Source: Salinihabitans flavidus
GTDB taxonomy: Bacteria > Pseudomonadota > Alphaproteobacteria > Rhodobacterales > Rhodobacteraceae
Length of the DNA stretch: 64,000 nucleotides
Assembly (NCBI RefSeq): GCF_900110425.1
Contig: NZ_FODS01000006.1
Coordinates: forward strand, 121,767 to 185,766
Direction: 5' to 3'
In this document: positions 17,908 to 25,458 of the stretch, one piece after another
How positions within the stretch are numbered: position 1 is the stretch's first letter
Layout: every line of letters begins with the position of its first letter
Notes under the pieces: generated by a model
Told to the model about the DNA's origin: nothing
Seen by the model: only the letters and a program-made list of their open reading frames with translations
Database searches by the model: none
Translations under genes and position numbers: made by a program

Positions 17908-19290
17908 TCAGAATCCCCTTTTCAGCGGGCTGAGCCCCGAAATCTCGTGCTGTTTGGCGCGCACGGCCCAGTCCGCCCCGAAGCCGTAACGCGCCCAGCC
18001 CAGACTGTCCAGACGAACGCTGCGCGCCTCCGATGCGCGGCCCGCAAGCTCCAGCGCCTCGGCATTGAGCAGCATCAGCGTGGCCAGAAGCGCCGCGTTC
18101 TCATAGCGCGCGGCCTGCGGCAGATGCGGGGTGAGGCGGTCGATTGCGTCCTTGCCCCGTCCGGAGGAAAGCTCATAGGCGGCAAGCTGCGTGGCGACGA
18201 AGGCGCGGTGCGGGCCGGTGGCGCGGGCGCGGGTGAAATAGTGATCGGCCAGCGCGAATTCGGTGTGGGCACGGTCGGCGTCGTGGGACTGAAGCAAACG
18301 GCCGAGGATATAGTGGCTGAAGCCGCGACGATGATCGCGGAGGTTGGTCTGTTCGGCGATGCGCAGGGCGCGGGCGGCGGCGCTTCGACGCTGCGCGTTG
18401 CTGACATCGGGGCCGAGGGCGGTCTGCACCGCGTCGATCCACGCGCGCGGGGTGGCGGGCAGGGGATCACTGCCACGGCCCTCTCCGGCAGGGTTGAGCC
18501 GGGCGAGGATGGCGGGCAGGCGGGCGGCCACCTGATCGCGGGTCATCCCGTTTTGCAGCGCCGGGTCGTAATAGGTGCGCAGGATCAGCATGTCGAAGCC
18601 GGTCAGCACGGCATGCATGTTGTCGTCGTTGAACACGCTGTCGGGCAGGCGGTAGAGATCGTTGAGCGGCCCGATCGCCTGCGCCAGCTCCTCTTGCAGG
18701 CAATCGCGGGTCTCCTGTGGGCTGGAATCCGCGGGCACGAAGATCGCCAGCCGCTCGCGCTTTTCCAGAAGGCTCCAGTTCGTGCGGGAGGCGCGGCGGG
18801 CGGAGCGGAAATCGGCAAGGCTCGTCACATTGGGCACCACGAAACAGGCGGCTTGCGGCAGGGACTGACGGATCTGGCTGCCGGTGACGGCCTCTATGGT
18901 GATATTGGCGGACGTGCCGGACACCTCGCGGATGTCAATTCGGGCCTCATCGCGCAGACGCGCGATCAGGGCGGTCAGATCGCTGCGCAGGCTGCGGGGC
19001 GCGCGGCCGGTGACGCGAACGGTGATCGGTTGCTCGAACCGGGTGAGACGCGGCAGGCTGCGCCCGTTCTCCAGCGCGAAGGACAGATCGAGGAAATCGC
19101 GCGCGATCTCATGGTTGGACCGTTCCGGCGGTGTCGGCCGGGCGCGGGAGAATCGTTTCATCGGGGGCAGGGTGCTGTCGGCGATGACCGCCCGGCTTGG
19201 CATGTCGCCGACCGGAACCGGGCCGCAGGCCGCCAGCGCCAGCCCGAGACCAAGCCCGAGCCCGAGCAGAAGGGCGCGGGGCCGTTTCAT
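17908..19290 (-). CDS. DUF2927 domain lipoprotein
   Basis: The 460-residue product begins MKRPRALLLGLGLGLGLALAACG, with a lipobox (LAAC) and Cys at about residue 22. The N-terminal half, with CFVVPNV and CLQEELAQAIGPLNDLYRLPDSVFND, matches the DUF2927 family. The C-terminal third is helical and repeat-like (Ala-rich pairs of helices, about 300-440), suggesting TPR-type scaffolding. The ATG overlaps the GNAT stop by 4 nt. It is probably anchored in the envelope and may be a partner or client of the MoxR-vWA proteins. Confidence 0.82.
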   Translation of the reverse strand: MKRPRALLLGLGLGLGLALAACGPVPVGDMPSRAVIADSTLPPMKRFSRARPTPPERSNHEIARDFLDLSFALENGRSLPRLTRFEQPITVRVTGRAPRSLRSDLTALIARLRDEARIDIREVSGTSANITIEAVTGSQIRQSLPQAACFVVPNVTSLADFRSARRASRTNWSLLEKRERLAIFVPADSSPQETRDCLQEELAQAIGPLNDLYRLPDSVFNDDNMHAVLTGFDMLILRTYYDPALQNGMTRDQVAARLPAILARLNPAGEGRGSDPLPATPRAWIDAVQTALGPDVSNAQRRSAAARALRIAEQTNLRDHRRGFSHYILGRLLQSHDADRAHTEFALADHYFTRARATGPHRAFVATQLAAYELSSGRGKDAIDRLTPHLPQAARYENAALLATLMLLNAEALELAGRASEARSVRLDSLGWARYGFGADWAVRAKQHEISGLSPLKRGF

Positions 19291-19748
19291 CCGCGGTTGT
19301 ACCGGATGAAGGGCGTCTGCTTGCCGATTCGGTCGTAGAGGCGGCGCGCCACATGGTTGAAATCCTGCGTGAGCCAATAGACCGCCGGCGCGCCAGCCGC
19401 ATCGGCGGCGGCATAGACCGCCTCGATCAGCGCGCGGCCCGTGCCGGTGCCGCGCACCGCCGGATCGGCATAGAGATCCTGAAGGTAGCAGACATTCTCG
19501 ATCTTCCAGGCGTGGCGGTGAAAGAGGTAATGGGTCAGCCCCACCAGTTCTCCGTCGCGCTCGGCCACGAGGCCGTTGAATTCGTGCGGATCGCCGGACA
19601 GCAGCCGCGCGAAGGTGGTGCGATACACCTCTTCGGGCACGGCGGTTTCGTAATAATCGAGATAGCCCGTCCACAGACGGCGCCAGCCGGTTTCATCCTC
19701 GGGGCGCAGGGGGCGTATGGTGACGTCTTTCCGGGGCGTTTCGGTCAA
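19287..19748 (-). CDS. GNAT family N-acetyltransferase
   Basis: The 153-residue protein has the GNAT fold with the acetyl-CoA loop LYADPAVRGTGTGRALIEAV (motif A) at about residues 90-110 and a C-terminal FNHVARRLYDRIG segment. The substrate cannot be deduced. The last 4 nt overlap the start of the DUF2927 lipoprotein. It lies 115 nt downstream of moxR. Confidence 0.88.
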   Translation of the reverse strand: MTETPRKDVTIRPLRPEDETGWRRLWTGYLDYYETAVPEEVYRTTFARLLSGDPHEFNGLVAERDGELVGLTHYLFHRHAWKIENVCYLQDLYADPAVRGTGTGRALIEAVYAAADAAGAPAVYWLTQDFNHVARRLYDRIGKQTPFIRYNRG

Positions 19749-19863
19749 ATCAATCTCTCCAGATCGCGCCTGCGGTCAAGGTTGCAGGCCCTGCGGGCAA
19801 CCGTGTGGATGCAATTGGCCCATAATAGGGCCGATCAGCGGCGTTGGGAAGAAGCGGCGCGCG

Positions 19864-20703
19864 TCAGCGGCCCGCGCGGGCCATGAAGGCGAGCCGTTCG
19901 AACAGATGCACATCCTGTTCGTTCTTGAGCAGCGCGCCGTGCAGTTTCGGCAGTGCGTCGGCCCCGTCGCGGCGGATCTCGTCGGGGGACAGATCCTCGG
20001 CCAACAGCAGCTTAAGCCAGTCCAGCACCTCCGACGTGGAGGGTTTCTTCTTCAGCCCGGTCATGTCGCGAATCTCGTAGAACTGGGTCAGCGCCTCGGT
20101 CAGCAGGGCGTTTTTGATACCGGGATGATGCACCTCGACGATCTGTTTCATCGTCTCGGGATCGGGAAACCGGATATAGTGGAAGAAACAGCGCCGCAGA
20201 AAGGCGTCGGGCAGTTCCTTTTCATTGTTGGACGTGATGATCACGATCGGGCGGTGCCGGGCGCGGATCATTTCGCCGGTCTCGTAGACATGGAACTCCA
20301 TCCTGTCGAGTTCCTGAAGCAGATCGTTGGGAAATTCTATGTCGGCCTTGTCCACCTCGTCGATCAGCAGCACGACCTTTTCGCCCGCTTCGAACGCCTG
20401 CCAGAGCTTGCCCTTGCGGATGTAGTTGGACACGTCGTGCACACGCTCGTCGCCAAGCTGGCTGTCGCGCAGTCGGCTGACGGCATCGTATTCGTAAAGG
20501 CCCTGCTGCGCCTTGGTGGTGGACTTGATATTCCATTCGATCATGCGCAGGCCAAGCGCGTCGGCGACCTGCCGGGCCAGTTCCGTCTTGCCTGTTCCCG
20601 GCTCTCCCTTGACCAGCAGGGGGCGTTCCAGCGCCACAGCAGCATTGACCGCCACGGTCAGGTCGTTGGTTGCAACATAGCTCTTAGTGCCTTCGAATTT
20701 CAT
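19864..20703 (-). CDS. MoxR family AAA+ ATPase
   Basis: The 279-residue protein has Walker A GEPGTGKTE (about residue 36), Walker B VVLLIDEVDKAD, sensor 1 ITSNNEKELP and an arginine-finger region RRCFFHYIRFPDP. MoxR ATPases act as chaperones with vWA partners, such as the one encoded four genes downstream here. The ATG at 20703 (MKFEGTKSYV) was chosen; the open frame continues upstream but lacks family similarity. Its 5' region faces dksA and holds an inverted repeat. Confidence 0.92.
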   Translation of the reverse strand: MKFEGTKSYVATNDLTVAVNAAVALERPLLVKGEPGTGKTELARQVADALGLRMIEWNIKSTTKAQQGLYEYDAVSRLRDSQLGDERVHDVSNYIRKGKLWQAFEAGEKVVLLIDEVDKADIEFPNDLLQELDRMEFHVYETGEMIRARHRPIVIITSNNEKELPDAFLRRCFFHYIRFPDPETMKQIVEVHHPGIKNALLTEALTQFYEIRDMTGLKKKPSTSEVLDWLKLLLAEDLSPDEIRRDGADALPKLHGALLKNEQDVHLFERLAFMARAGR

Positions 20704-20729
20704 CAGTTTTTTCCGCCCGTCGCCTTTTG

Positions 20730-20772
20730 TCGCATTGCAGCATAGCCGGATCGGTAAAACACCGCAATGCGA
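20730..20772. promoter_or_regulatory. Inverted repeat in the moxR/dksA divergent promoter region
   Basis: TCGCATTGC (20730-20738) and its exact reverse complement GCAATGCGA (20764-20772) lie 25 nt apart in the gap between the divergent moxR and dksA genes. The spacing suits two half-sites on nearby helical faces or a looped leader. No regulator can be named. Confidence 0.35.
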
Positions 20773-20885
20773 TGTGAATGGGGTAGTGACAATCCCGGAG
20801 CAAACGGATAAATCGAGCCGCGAGAGGGAGCCTGATGTCTCAGCAAATGAATACCAGGGGCGCAAGCCACGATGAGGGAGCGGAG

Positions 20886-21308
20886 ATGAAAGCAGAAACT
20901 TTCTTGCCTGACCACTATCGTCCGGCCGAGGATGAGCCGTTCATGAACGAGCGGCAGGTGGAGTATTTCCGGCGCAAGCTGATCAACTGGCGCAACGAGC
21001 TTCTGGCGGGCAGTCGTGACACGATCGAGGGGCTTCAGGACAGCAGCCGCAACATTCCCGATGTTGCCGACCGCGCCAGCGAGGAAACTGACCGGGCGCT
21101 TGAACTGCGCACGCGGGACCGCCAGCGCAAGCTCGTTTCCAAGATCGACGCGGCGCTGCGCCGAATCGAAGAGGGTGAGTACGGCTATTGCGAGGTGACG
21201 GGCGATCCGATCAGCCTCAAGCGGCTGGATGCGCGGCCCATCGCCACCATGAGCCTTGAAGCGCAGGAGCGCCACGAGCGCCGCGAAAAGGTGCACCGCG
21301 ACGATTGA
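20886..21308 (+). CDS. dksA: RNA polymerase-binding protein DksA
   Basis: DksA binds the RNA polymerase secondary channel and, with ppGpp, controls rRNA and amino acid promoters. The 140-residue form starting MKAETFLPDHYRP shows the coiled coil with the acidic tip DVADRA (about 59-64) and the C-terminal GYCEVTGDPISLKRLDARP. Only one Cys (about 102) remains of the four zinc ligands in the E. coli protein. An in-frame ATG at 20835 with a good ribosome site (GAGAGGGAG) would add 17 residues; I preferred 20886 from family habit. Confidence 0.92.
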   Translation: MKAETFLPDHYRPAEDEPFMNERQVEYFRRKLINWRNELLAGSRDTIEGLQDSSRNIPDVADRASEETDRALELRTRDRQRKLVSKIDAALRRIEEGEYGYCEVTGDPISLKRLDARPIATMSLEAQERHERREKVHRDD

Positions 21309-21351
21309 GTCGCTGCCGGACCGTGGCGAATCGGAAGTGAAAAAGTCCAAT

Positions 21352-21377
21352 GCCGGGGGTTCCGCCCCGGCGTTTTT
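21352..21377 (+). terminator. Rho-independent terminator after dksA
   Basis: GCCGGGG (21352-21358) pairs with CCCCGGC (21365-21371) around a 6-nt loop and is followed by G then five T. It ends the dksA transcript 43 nt past the stop codon and lies just before the monooxygenase start. Confidence 0.85.
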
Positions 21378-21394
21378 CGTTTCAGAAAGCGACC

Positions 21395-22570
21395 ATGAGT
21401 CTTTCCGGGATCAAGATCAGGATTATCGGCGCCGGAGTCGGCGGGCTTGCGGCAGGGCTGGCGCTGGCGCAACGCGGCGCAGTTGTGAGCGTGTTCGAAC
21501 AGGCCGGCGTCATCTCCGAGGTCGGGGCGGGGATACAGGTCGGCCCCAATGGCGTGGCCGTGCTTCGGGCGCTGGGGCTTGAGTCAGCGCTGCGCGAGGG
21601 GGCGATTCGGGCACGAGCGGTCGAGTTGCGCGACCACCGTGCGGGCGCGCGGGTGCTGCGGCTTGACCTGGATGCCCTTGGGCCGGATCAGCCCTATTTC
21701 CTTGTGCATCGGGCGGATCTGATTGATCTGCTGGCCAGTGCCGCACGCGCGGCCGGGGTGCGGGTGCGGCTGCTCCAGAAAGCCGAGGGCGTCGTGCCCG
21801 GGAAGGCGCCCCGTATTTCTCTGGCCAATGGCGCGGAATCGCGGGCCGATCTGGTGATCGGGGCCGACGGGGTGCGTTCGGTCGTGCGCGAGGTGCTCAA
21901 CGGTGTGCAGGCGCCGTTCTTCACGCGGCAGGTGGCGTGGCGCGCGATGGTGCCCAATGTGATCGGGCAGGGCCCGGAGGCGCGGGTGCACATGGGGCCG
22001 GGACGGCATATCGTGAGCTATCCGCTGCGCGGGGGGGAAACGCTCAATATCGTGGCGGTGCAGGAGCGCGCGGGCTGGGCCGAGGAGGGCTGGCACCGCG
22101 AGGACGACCCCGACAACCTGCGCGCGGCGTTCTCCGGGTTTGGCGGCGAAGTGCCGGAGATGCTTGCGGCGGTGGAGCGGGTGGCGCTGTGGGGGTTGTT
22201 CCGGCATCCGGTGGCGCCGGTCTGGCATCGTGGTCATGTGGCGATTCTCGGGGATGCGGCGCATCCCACGCTGCCGTTCATGGCGCAGGGGGCGGTCATG
22301 GCGCTTGAGGATGCCTGGGTGCTGGCCGAGGAGTTGGACCGCGCCGGGCAGATCGAAGCGGGGCTTGCGGCCTATCAGGCGCGGCGCGAGGGGCGTGTGA
22401 AGCGGATCGTGGGGGCGGCCAATGGCAATGCGTGGAAATATCATCTGCGCTTCGGGCCGCTTCGGGCGGCGGCGCATGCGGCGTTGCGGCTCGGCGGGGC
22501 GGTGGCGCCGGGCGCGATGTCGCGGCAATTCGACTGGATCTATCGCCACGACGTGACCCGCGGCGGGTAG
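21395..22570 (+). CDS. FAD-dependent monooxygenase (salicylate hydroxylase/UbiH-like)
   Basis: The 391-residue flavoprotein has the N-terminal dinucleotide motif IIGAGVGGLAAGLAL, the central DG motif ADLVIGADGVRSVVR, and the GD motif GHVAILGDAAHPTLPFMAQG. These place it in group A aromatic hydroxylases that use NAD(P)H and O2. The likely substrate is a phenolic or salicylate-type compound; it is not fixed by context. The start ATG at 21395 (MSLSGIKIRI) follows the dksA terminator. It converges with xth with a 3-nt gap. Confidence 0.9.
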   Translation: MSLSGIKIRIIGAGVGGLAAGLALAQRGAVVSVFEQAGVISEVGAGIQVGPNGVAVLRALGLESALREGAIRARAVELRDHRAGARVLRLDLDALGPDQPYFLVHRADLIDLLASAARAAGVRVRLLQKAEGVVPGKAPRISLANGAESRADLVIGADGVRSVVREVLNGVQAPFFTRQVAWRAMVPNVIGQGPEARVHMGPGRHIVSYPLRGGETLNIVAVQERAGWAEEGWHREDDPDNLRAAFSGFGGEVPEMLAAVERVALWGLFRHPVAPVWHRGHVAILGDAAHPTLPFMAQGAVMALEDAWVLAEELDRAGQIEAGLAAYQARREGRVKRIVGAANGNAWKYHLRFGPLRAAAHAALRLGGAVAPGAMSRQFDWIYRHDVTRGG

Positions 22571-22573
22571 GGG

Positions 22574-23353
22574 TCAGGCGTCGAGCGTGACCCAGATCGG
22601 AACGTGGTCGGATGGCTTGTCGCCACCGCGCACCGCGCTGTCGATCTGGCAATCGGTGAGCAGGTCGGCGCAATGCGGGCTGAGCAGCATGTGGTCGATG
22701 CGGATACCGTTGTTCCGGTTCCACGCGCCGCCCTGATAATCCCAGAAGGTATAGTGACCGGGCCCTTGTGTGCGGGCGCGGAAGGCATCGGTCAGCCCCA
22801 GATGCAGCATCCTGCGAAACGCCGCGCGGCTTTGCGGCAGGGCGAGCGCGTCGTCTGACCACGCCCCGGGGTATTTGGCGTCTTCATCCTGCGGGATGAC
22901 GTTGAAATCCCCGCCCATGAGGAAGGGCTCTTCGAGCGCCAGAAGGTCATTGGCGCGCGCATGAAGGCGGTGCAGCCACGCCAGTTTATAGTCGTATTTC
23001 GGCCCCGGCGCCGGGTTCCCGTTGGGCAGGTAGAGACCGCAGAGCCGCACCGGGCGGGTGCCGATCACCGTCGCCTCGATGTAGCGGGCCTGCGTGTCGT
23101 CATTGTTGCCGGGCAGGCCGCGGGTGACATCCTCCAGCGGCAGCTTCGACAGAATCGCCACGCCGTTGAAGCCCTTCTGGCCGTGGGTTTCCACGGTGAA
23201 GCCGCGATCCTCGAAGATTTCGCGGGGAAAGTTCTCGTCCACCGACTTGATCTCTTGCAGCAGGACCACATCGGGATCGGCCTCGTCGAGCCAGGCGGGC
23301 AGGGTTTCTATCCGGGCCTTGATGCCGTTGATGTTGAAGCTCGCGATTTTCAT
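22574..23353 (-). CDS. xth: Exodeoxyribonuclease III
   Basis: The 259-residue protein begins MKIASFNINGIKARIETLPA and shows the AP endonuclease landmarks LLQEIKS, GLYLPNGN, GGDFNVIP and the terminal SDHVPIWV with catalytic His. It cuts abasic sites and trims 3' ends in base excision repair. Length and start are normal. Upstream lies an unusual AT-rich gap that serves the divergent repeat-protein operon. Confidence 0.95.
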   Translation of the reverse strand: MKIASFNINGIKARIETLPAWLDEADPDVVLLQEIKSVDENFPREIFEDRGFTVETHGQKGFNGVAILSKLPLEDVTRGLPGNNDDTQARYIEATVIGTRPVRLCGLYLPNGNPAPGPKYDYKLAWLHRLHARANDLLALEEPFLMGGDFNVIPQDEDAKYPGAWSDDALALPQSRAAFRRMLHLGLTDAFRARTQGPGHYTFWDYQGGAWNRNNGIRIDHMLLSPHCADLLTDCQIDSAVRGGDKPSDHVPIWVTLDA

Positions 23354-23624
23354 GGTTCTGCCCCCTGACGTCGGTTGAGGCGACTCTATCCCCCAGCGTG
23401 CGGGTGCTGACAAGCCTTCGGCGGAGAATTCGCGTGAAAGACTTCTGCTGATAAGCTCATGGAACGGGACCGAATCCGGGGCATGGAATCAGTCGTGATT
23501 CCGAGTCGGAAATGCAGTTTTCGCGATGATTTCAGGTTGAGTTGCGCTGAGTCGGCTCGCCAAAATGTGGCAAAGATCAGGCAAGAAAATGGCAATTTGA
23601 AGAAAAATTTATCCATGTAGGTAG

Positions 23625-23638
23625 TTGATGAAAATCAA
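23625..23638. promoter_or_regulatory. Perfect FNR/FnrL-type binding site
   Basis: The sequence TTGAT-GAAA-ATCAA matches the known FNR/FnrL consensus TTGAT-N4-ATCAA at all ten defined positions. It is centred about 133 nt before the start codon of the repeat protein in an AT-rich promoter region. In Rhodobacterales such sites are read by FnrL or related Crp/FNR regulators under low oxygen. The transcription start is unknown, so the distance to the -10 cannot be fixed. Confidence 0.7.
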
Positions 23639-23655
23639 TTCATTGCGGGCAAAAC

Positions 23656-23672
23656 CTCATGTGAAACATGAG
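23656..23672. promoter_or_regulatory. 17-bp palindrome downstream of the FNR-type box
   Basis: CTCATGT-GAA-ACATGAG has perfect 7-base arms. It is 17 nt downstream of the FNR-type box and could be a second operator or a short RNA hairpin in the leader. No known regulator consensus is recognised. Confidence 0.4.
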
Positions 23673-23764
23673 CCATTTGCTCGCATAGCAAGAAAAAATA
23701 TGTTGAAAAACAAGGAATACGTGCAAGCCTGAAGGCGTTCAACACATCGCCTGGGAGGCTTACA

Positions 23765-24328
23765 ATGCTTGTTAAATCTTCTGCTCAAACGATTAACGAA
23801 ACCTTTTCGGACCGTGCGGTGCCGGCGTCCGAAACCAGCCTGCATGACGGGCTTGGCTGCGATTTGTTCACATCCGGCCTGTCGCCGGAGGTGACCGGGG
23901 ATGCCGCCACCGGAGAGGCAACGGAAATGTTCACCTCGGGTCTGGTCCAGATGTTCACCTCGGGCCTTGCGCCGAGCGGCGGGGCCACGGCGGCGACCGG
24001 CGAAGGGGTGGAGATGTTCACCTCGGGTCTTCAGGCCGCCGGCGGCGCGGCGGACACCGGGGATGCGGTGGAGATGTTCACCTCCGGCCTGGTGCAGATG
24101 TTCACCTCTGGTTTGGCCCCCTCGGCGGAGGCCCGGAACACGACAGGTGAGGGCACGGAGCTTTACACCTCGGGTCTGGCCGCAACCGGCAGCGCGGCCG
24201 AGAGCGGGGATGCCACCGGCATGTTCACCTCGGGTCTGGTGCAAATGTACACCTCGGGGCTGGCACCGTCGCGGCAGGTCCGTGCCGAAGCCGGCGAAGG
24301 GGCCGAGCTTTTCACCTCGGGTCTGTGA
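23765..24328 (+). CDS. TSGL-repeat protein of unknown function (possible multi-core precursor or scaffold)
   Basis: The 187-residue product has a leader-like N-terminus of about 33 residues with one Cys (C32), then ten copies of [ML][FY]TSGL beginning at residues 34, 55, 63, 84, 104, 112, 133, 153, 161 and 182. Spacing runs 21-8-21-20-8-21-20-8-21, so a 49-residue higher-order unit repeats from 55, 104 and 153, each opening with a doubled motif (MFTSGLVQMFTSGLAPS). Linkers are rich in Ala, Gly, Thr and acidic residues. The protein ends exactly on the last motif. No signal peptide or membrane segment is seen. I cannot assign a function; a DUF-type Rhodobacterales family is likely but I cannot confirm the name. 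Confidence 0.85.
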   Translation: MLVKSSAQTINETFSDRAVPASETSLHDGLGCDLFTSGLSPEVTGDAATGEATEMFTSGLVQMFTSGLAPSGGATAATGEGVEMFTSGLQAAGGAADTGDAVEMFTSGLVQMFTSGLAPSAEARNTTGEGTELYTSGLAATGSAAESGDATGMFTSGLVQMYTSGLAPSRQVRAEAGEGAELFTSGL

Positions 24329-24384
24329 TTCGGAACGTCGGGAACGGGCGCCGGTGCGCGCCATTGCAAAGGGAGAAATGAGCC

Positions 24385-25458
24385 ATGACCAATATCGTGC
24401 AACTGAACGTCCCGTCCCCGACGCCGCCGGTGAAGGCGCGTCATGCGGCGCTAATGTCCTGCTTTGCAGGGCAGCGCCGCATCGGCGACGACGTCTTCTG
24501 GCTCAAGGAAAACGCGGAGCTTCTCAACGTTCTGGAATGCTCCGGGGCGGAGGTGACGGAAGACGCGCTGTCCGCCTATGAGGGGTTCTATGCCAACGTG
24601 GAGCGCCGCATTCAGTTCTTTCCACAGTATTACCGCTTTCTTCTGTCGATCTGCCTCGATCTTGAGGATCTCGGGATGCGCGGCGACAAGGGGGAGGCGC
24701 TTGTGCACTGGGCGGCCGATCAGGGTTTTGCCGAGGCGGAGCTTTCGGACTTGCAGCGGTTCGAAGCGCGGCGGCTGATGCTGCGGCGCGGACGCGATCC
24801 GCTGGCGCACGATGCCGGGCTCGAGGCGCGGCTGCGCCGTTTCATCTCGCGCGCGGCCACGTTCTCCATGCCCAACAAGAAGGCGGCCTATGAGCTGACC
24901 CATGCCGTGTTCTACCTGTCCGAATACGGTCGCCACGACCCCGGACTGGACGACGGCGCGAAACGGGCGCTGGAGTTTGCCGGGCTCTTGGCATTTCTCG
25001 AACAGAATGGCGACCTGCTGTCAGAGGTTTGCGTGGCGATGCGCCATGCCGGGATGACGCCGCCAAACGTCTGGGAAGACTGGCTGATCCGCCACACGCA
25101 TCGGTTCACCGTGGAGGCCGGAGAGCATCTTGGCGTGCACGACGACTATCACGAGTTCCTTGTTTGCAACTGGTTCGCCGCGCTGGCGGGGCAGGAGATG
25201 TTCGCAAAGCCGGTGACGCCGGAGCGGATGTGCTTCACCCGCCCCGGCGGTGTGGCGGGGCCGCTGCGGGAACTGTCCGAGTGCATGTTCCAGCTTGACG
25301 ACCGCTCTGGCGACTGGGCGGCGATGCGGCCGGTGGTTCTCGATCATCTGTCGGACGATGCGCAGGTGATCCTGTCCTATGCGGAACGCTCCTGCGACAG
25401 GTTCGACGCCTTTTTCGAAGGGTTCGCGCGCAGTCATCCGGTGCGGGTGGCGCAATGA
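24385..25458 (+). CDS. Uncharacterised 357-residue protein partnered with the TSGL-repeat protein
   Basis: This mostly helical soluble protein (MTNIVQLNVPSPTPP start) has no signal peptide or membrane segment. Distinct polar clusters include ELTHAVFYLSEYGRHD (about 170-185), IRHTH (235-239) and HDDYHE (252-257), whose His/Glu/Asp could bind metal or form an active site. Six Cys are scattered without a zinc pattern. It starts 56 nt after the repeat gene, and its last 4 nt overlap the transporter start (ATGA), so the three genes form an operon. I do not recognise the family firmly; a modifying enzyme or binding partner for the repeats is inference. Confidence 0.8.
   Translation: MTNIVQLNVPSPTPPVKARHAALMSCFAGQRRIGDDVFWLKENAELLNVLECSGAEVTEDALSAYEGFYANVERRIQFFPQYYRFLLSICLDLEDLGMRGDKGEALVHWAADQGFAEAELSDLQRFEARRLMLRRGRDPLAHDAGLEARLRRFISRAATFSMPNKKAAYELTHAVFYLSEYGRHDPGLDDGAKRALEFAGLLAFLEQNGDLLSEVCVAMRHAGMTPPNVWEDWLIRHTHRFTVEAGEHLGVHDDYHEFLVCNWFAALAGQEMFAKPVTPERMCFTRPGGVAGPLRELSECMFQLDDRSGDWAAMRPVVLDHLSDDAQVILSYAERSCDRFDAFFEGFARSHPVRVAQ

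Larger units (their letters stand above)
23354..23764. other. AT-rich 411-bp intergenic leader between xth and the TSGL-repeat operon
   Basis: From about 23450 the base composition drops sharply below the GC-rich surroundings, with A/T runs at about 23578-23612 and 23691-23716. No coding frame is convincing. It holds an FNR-type box (23625-23638), a 17-bp palindrome (23656-23672), and a short hairpin TTGCT/AGCAA (23677-23681 and 23687-23691). The leader ends in the ribosome site GGGAGG, 6 nt before the ATG at 23765. Confidence 0.7.

Noticed and set aside
23866..24328. CRISPR array or simple DNA satellite at the TSGL repeats
   Set aside because: Repeat DNA is not identical between copies, spacing is fixed at codon level and the frame is intact; this is a protein repeat.
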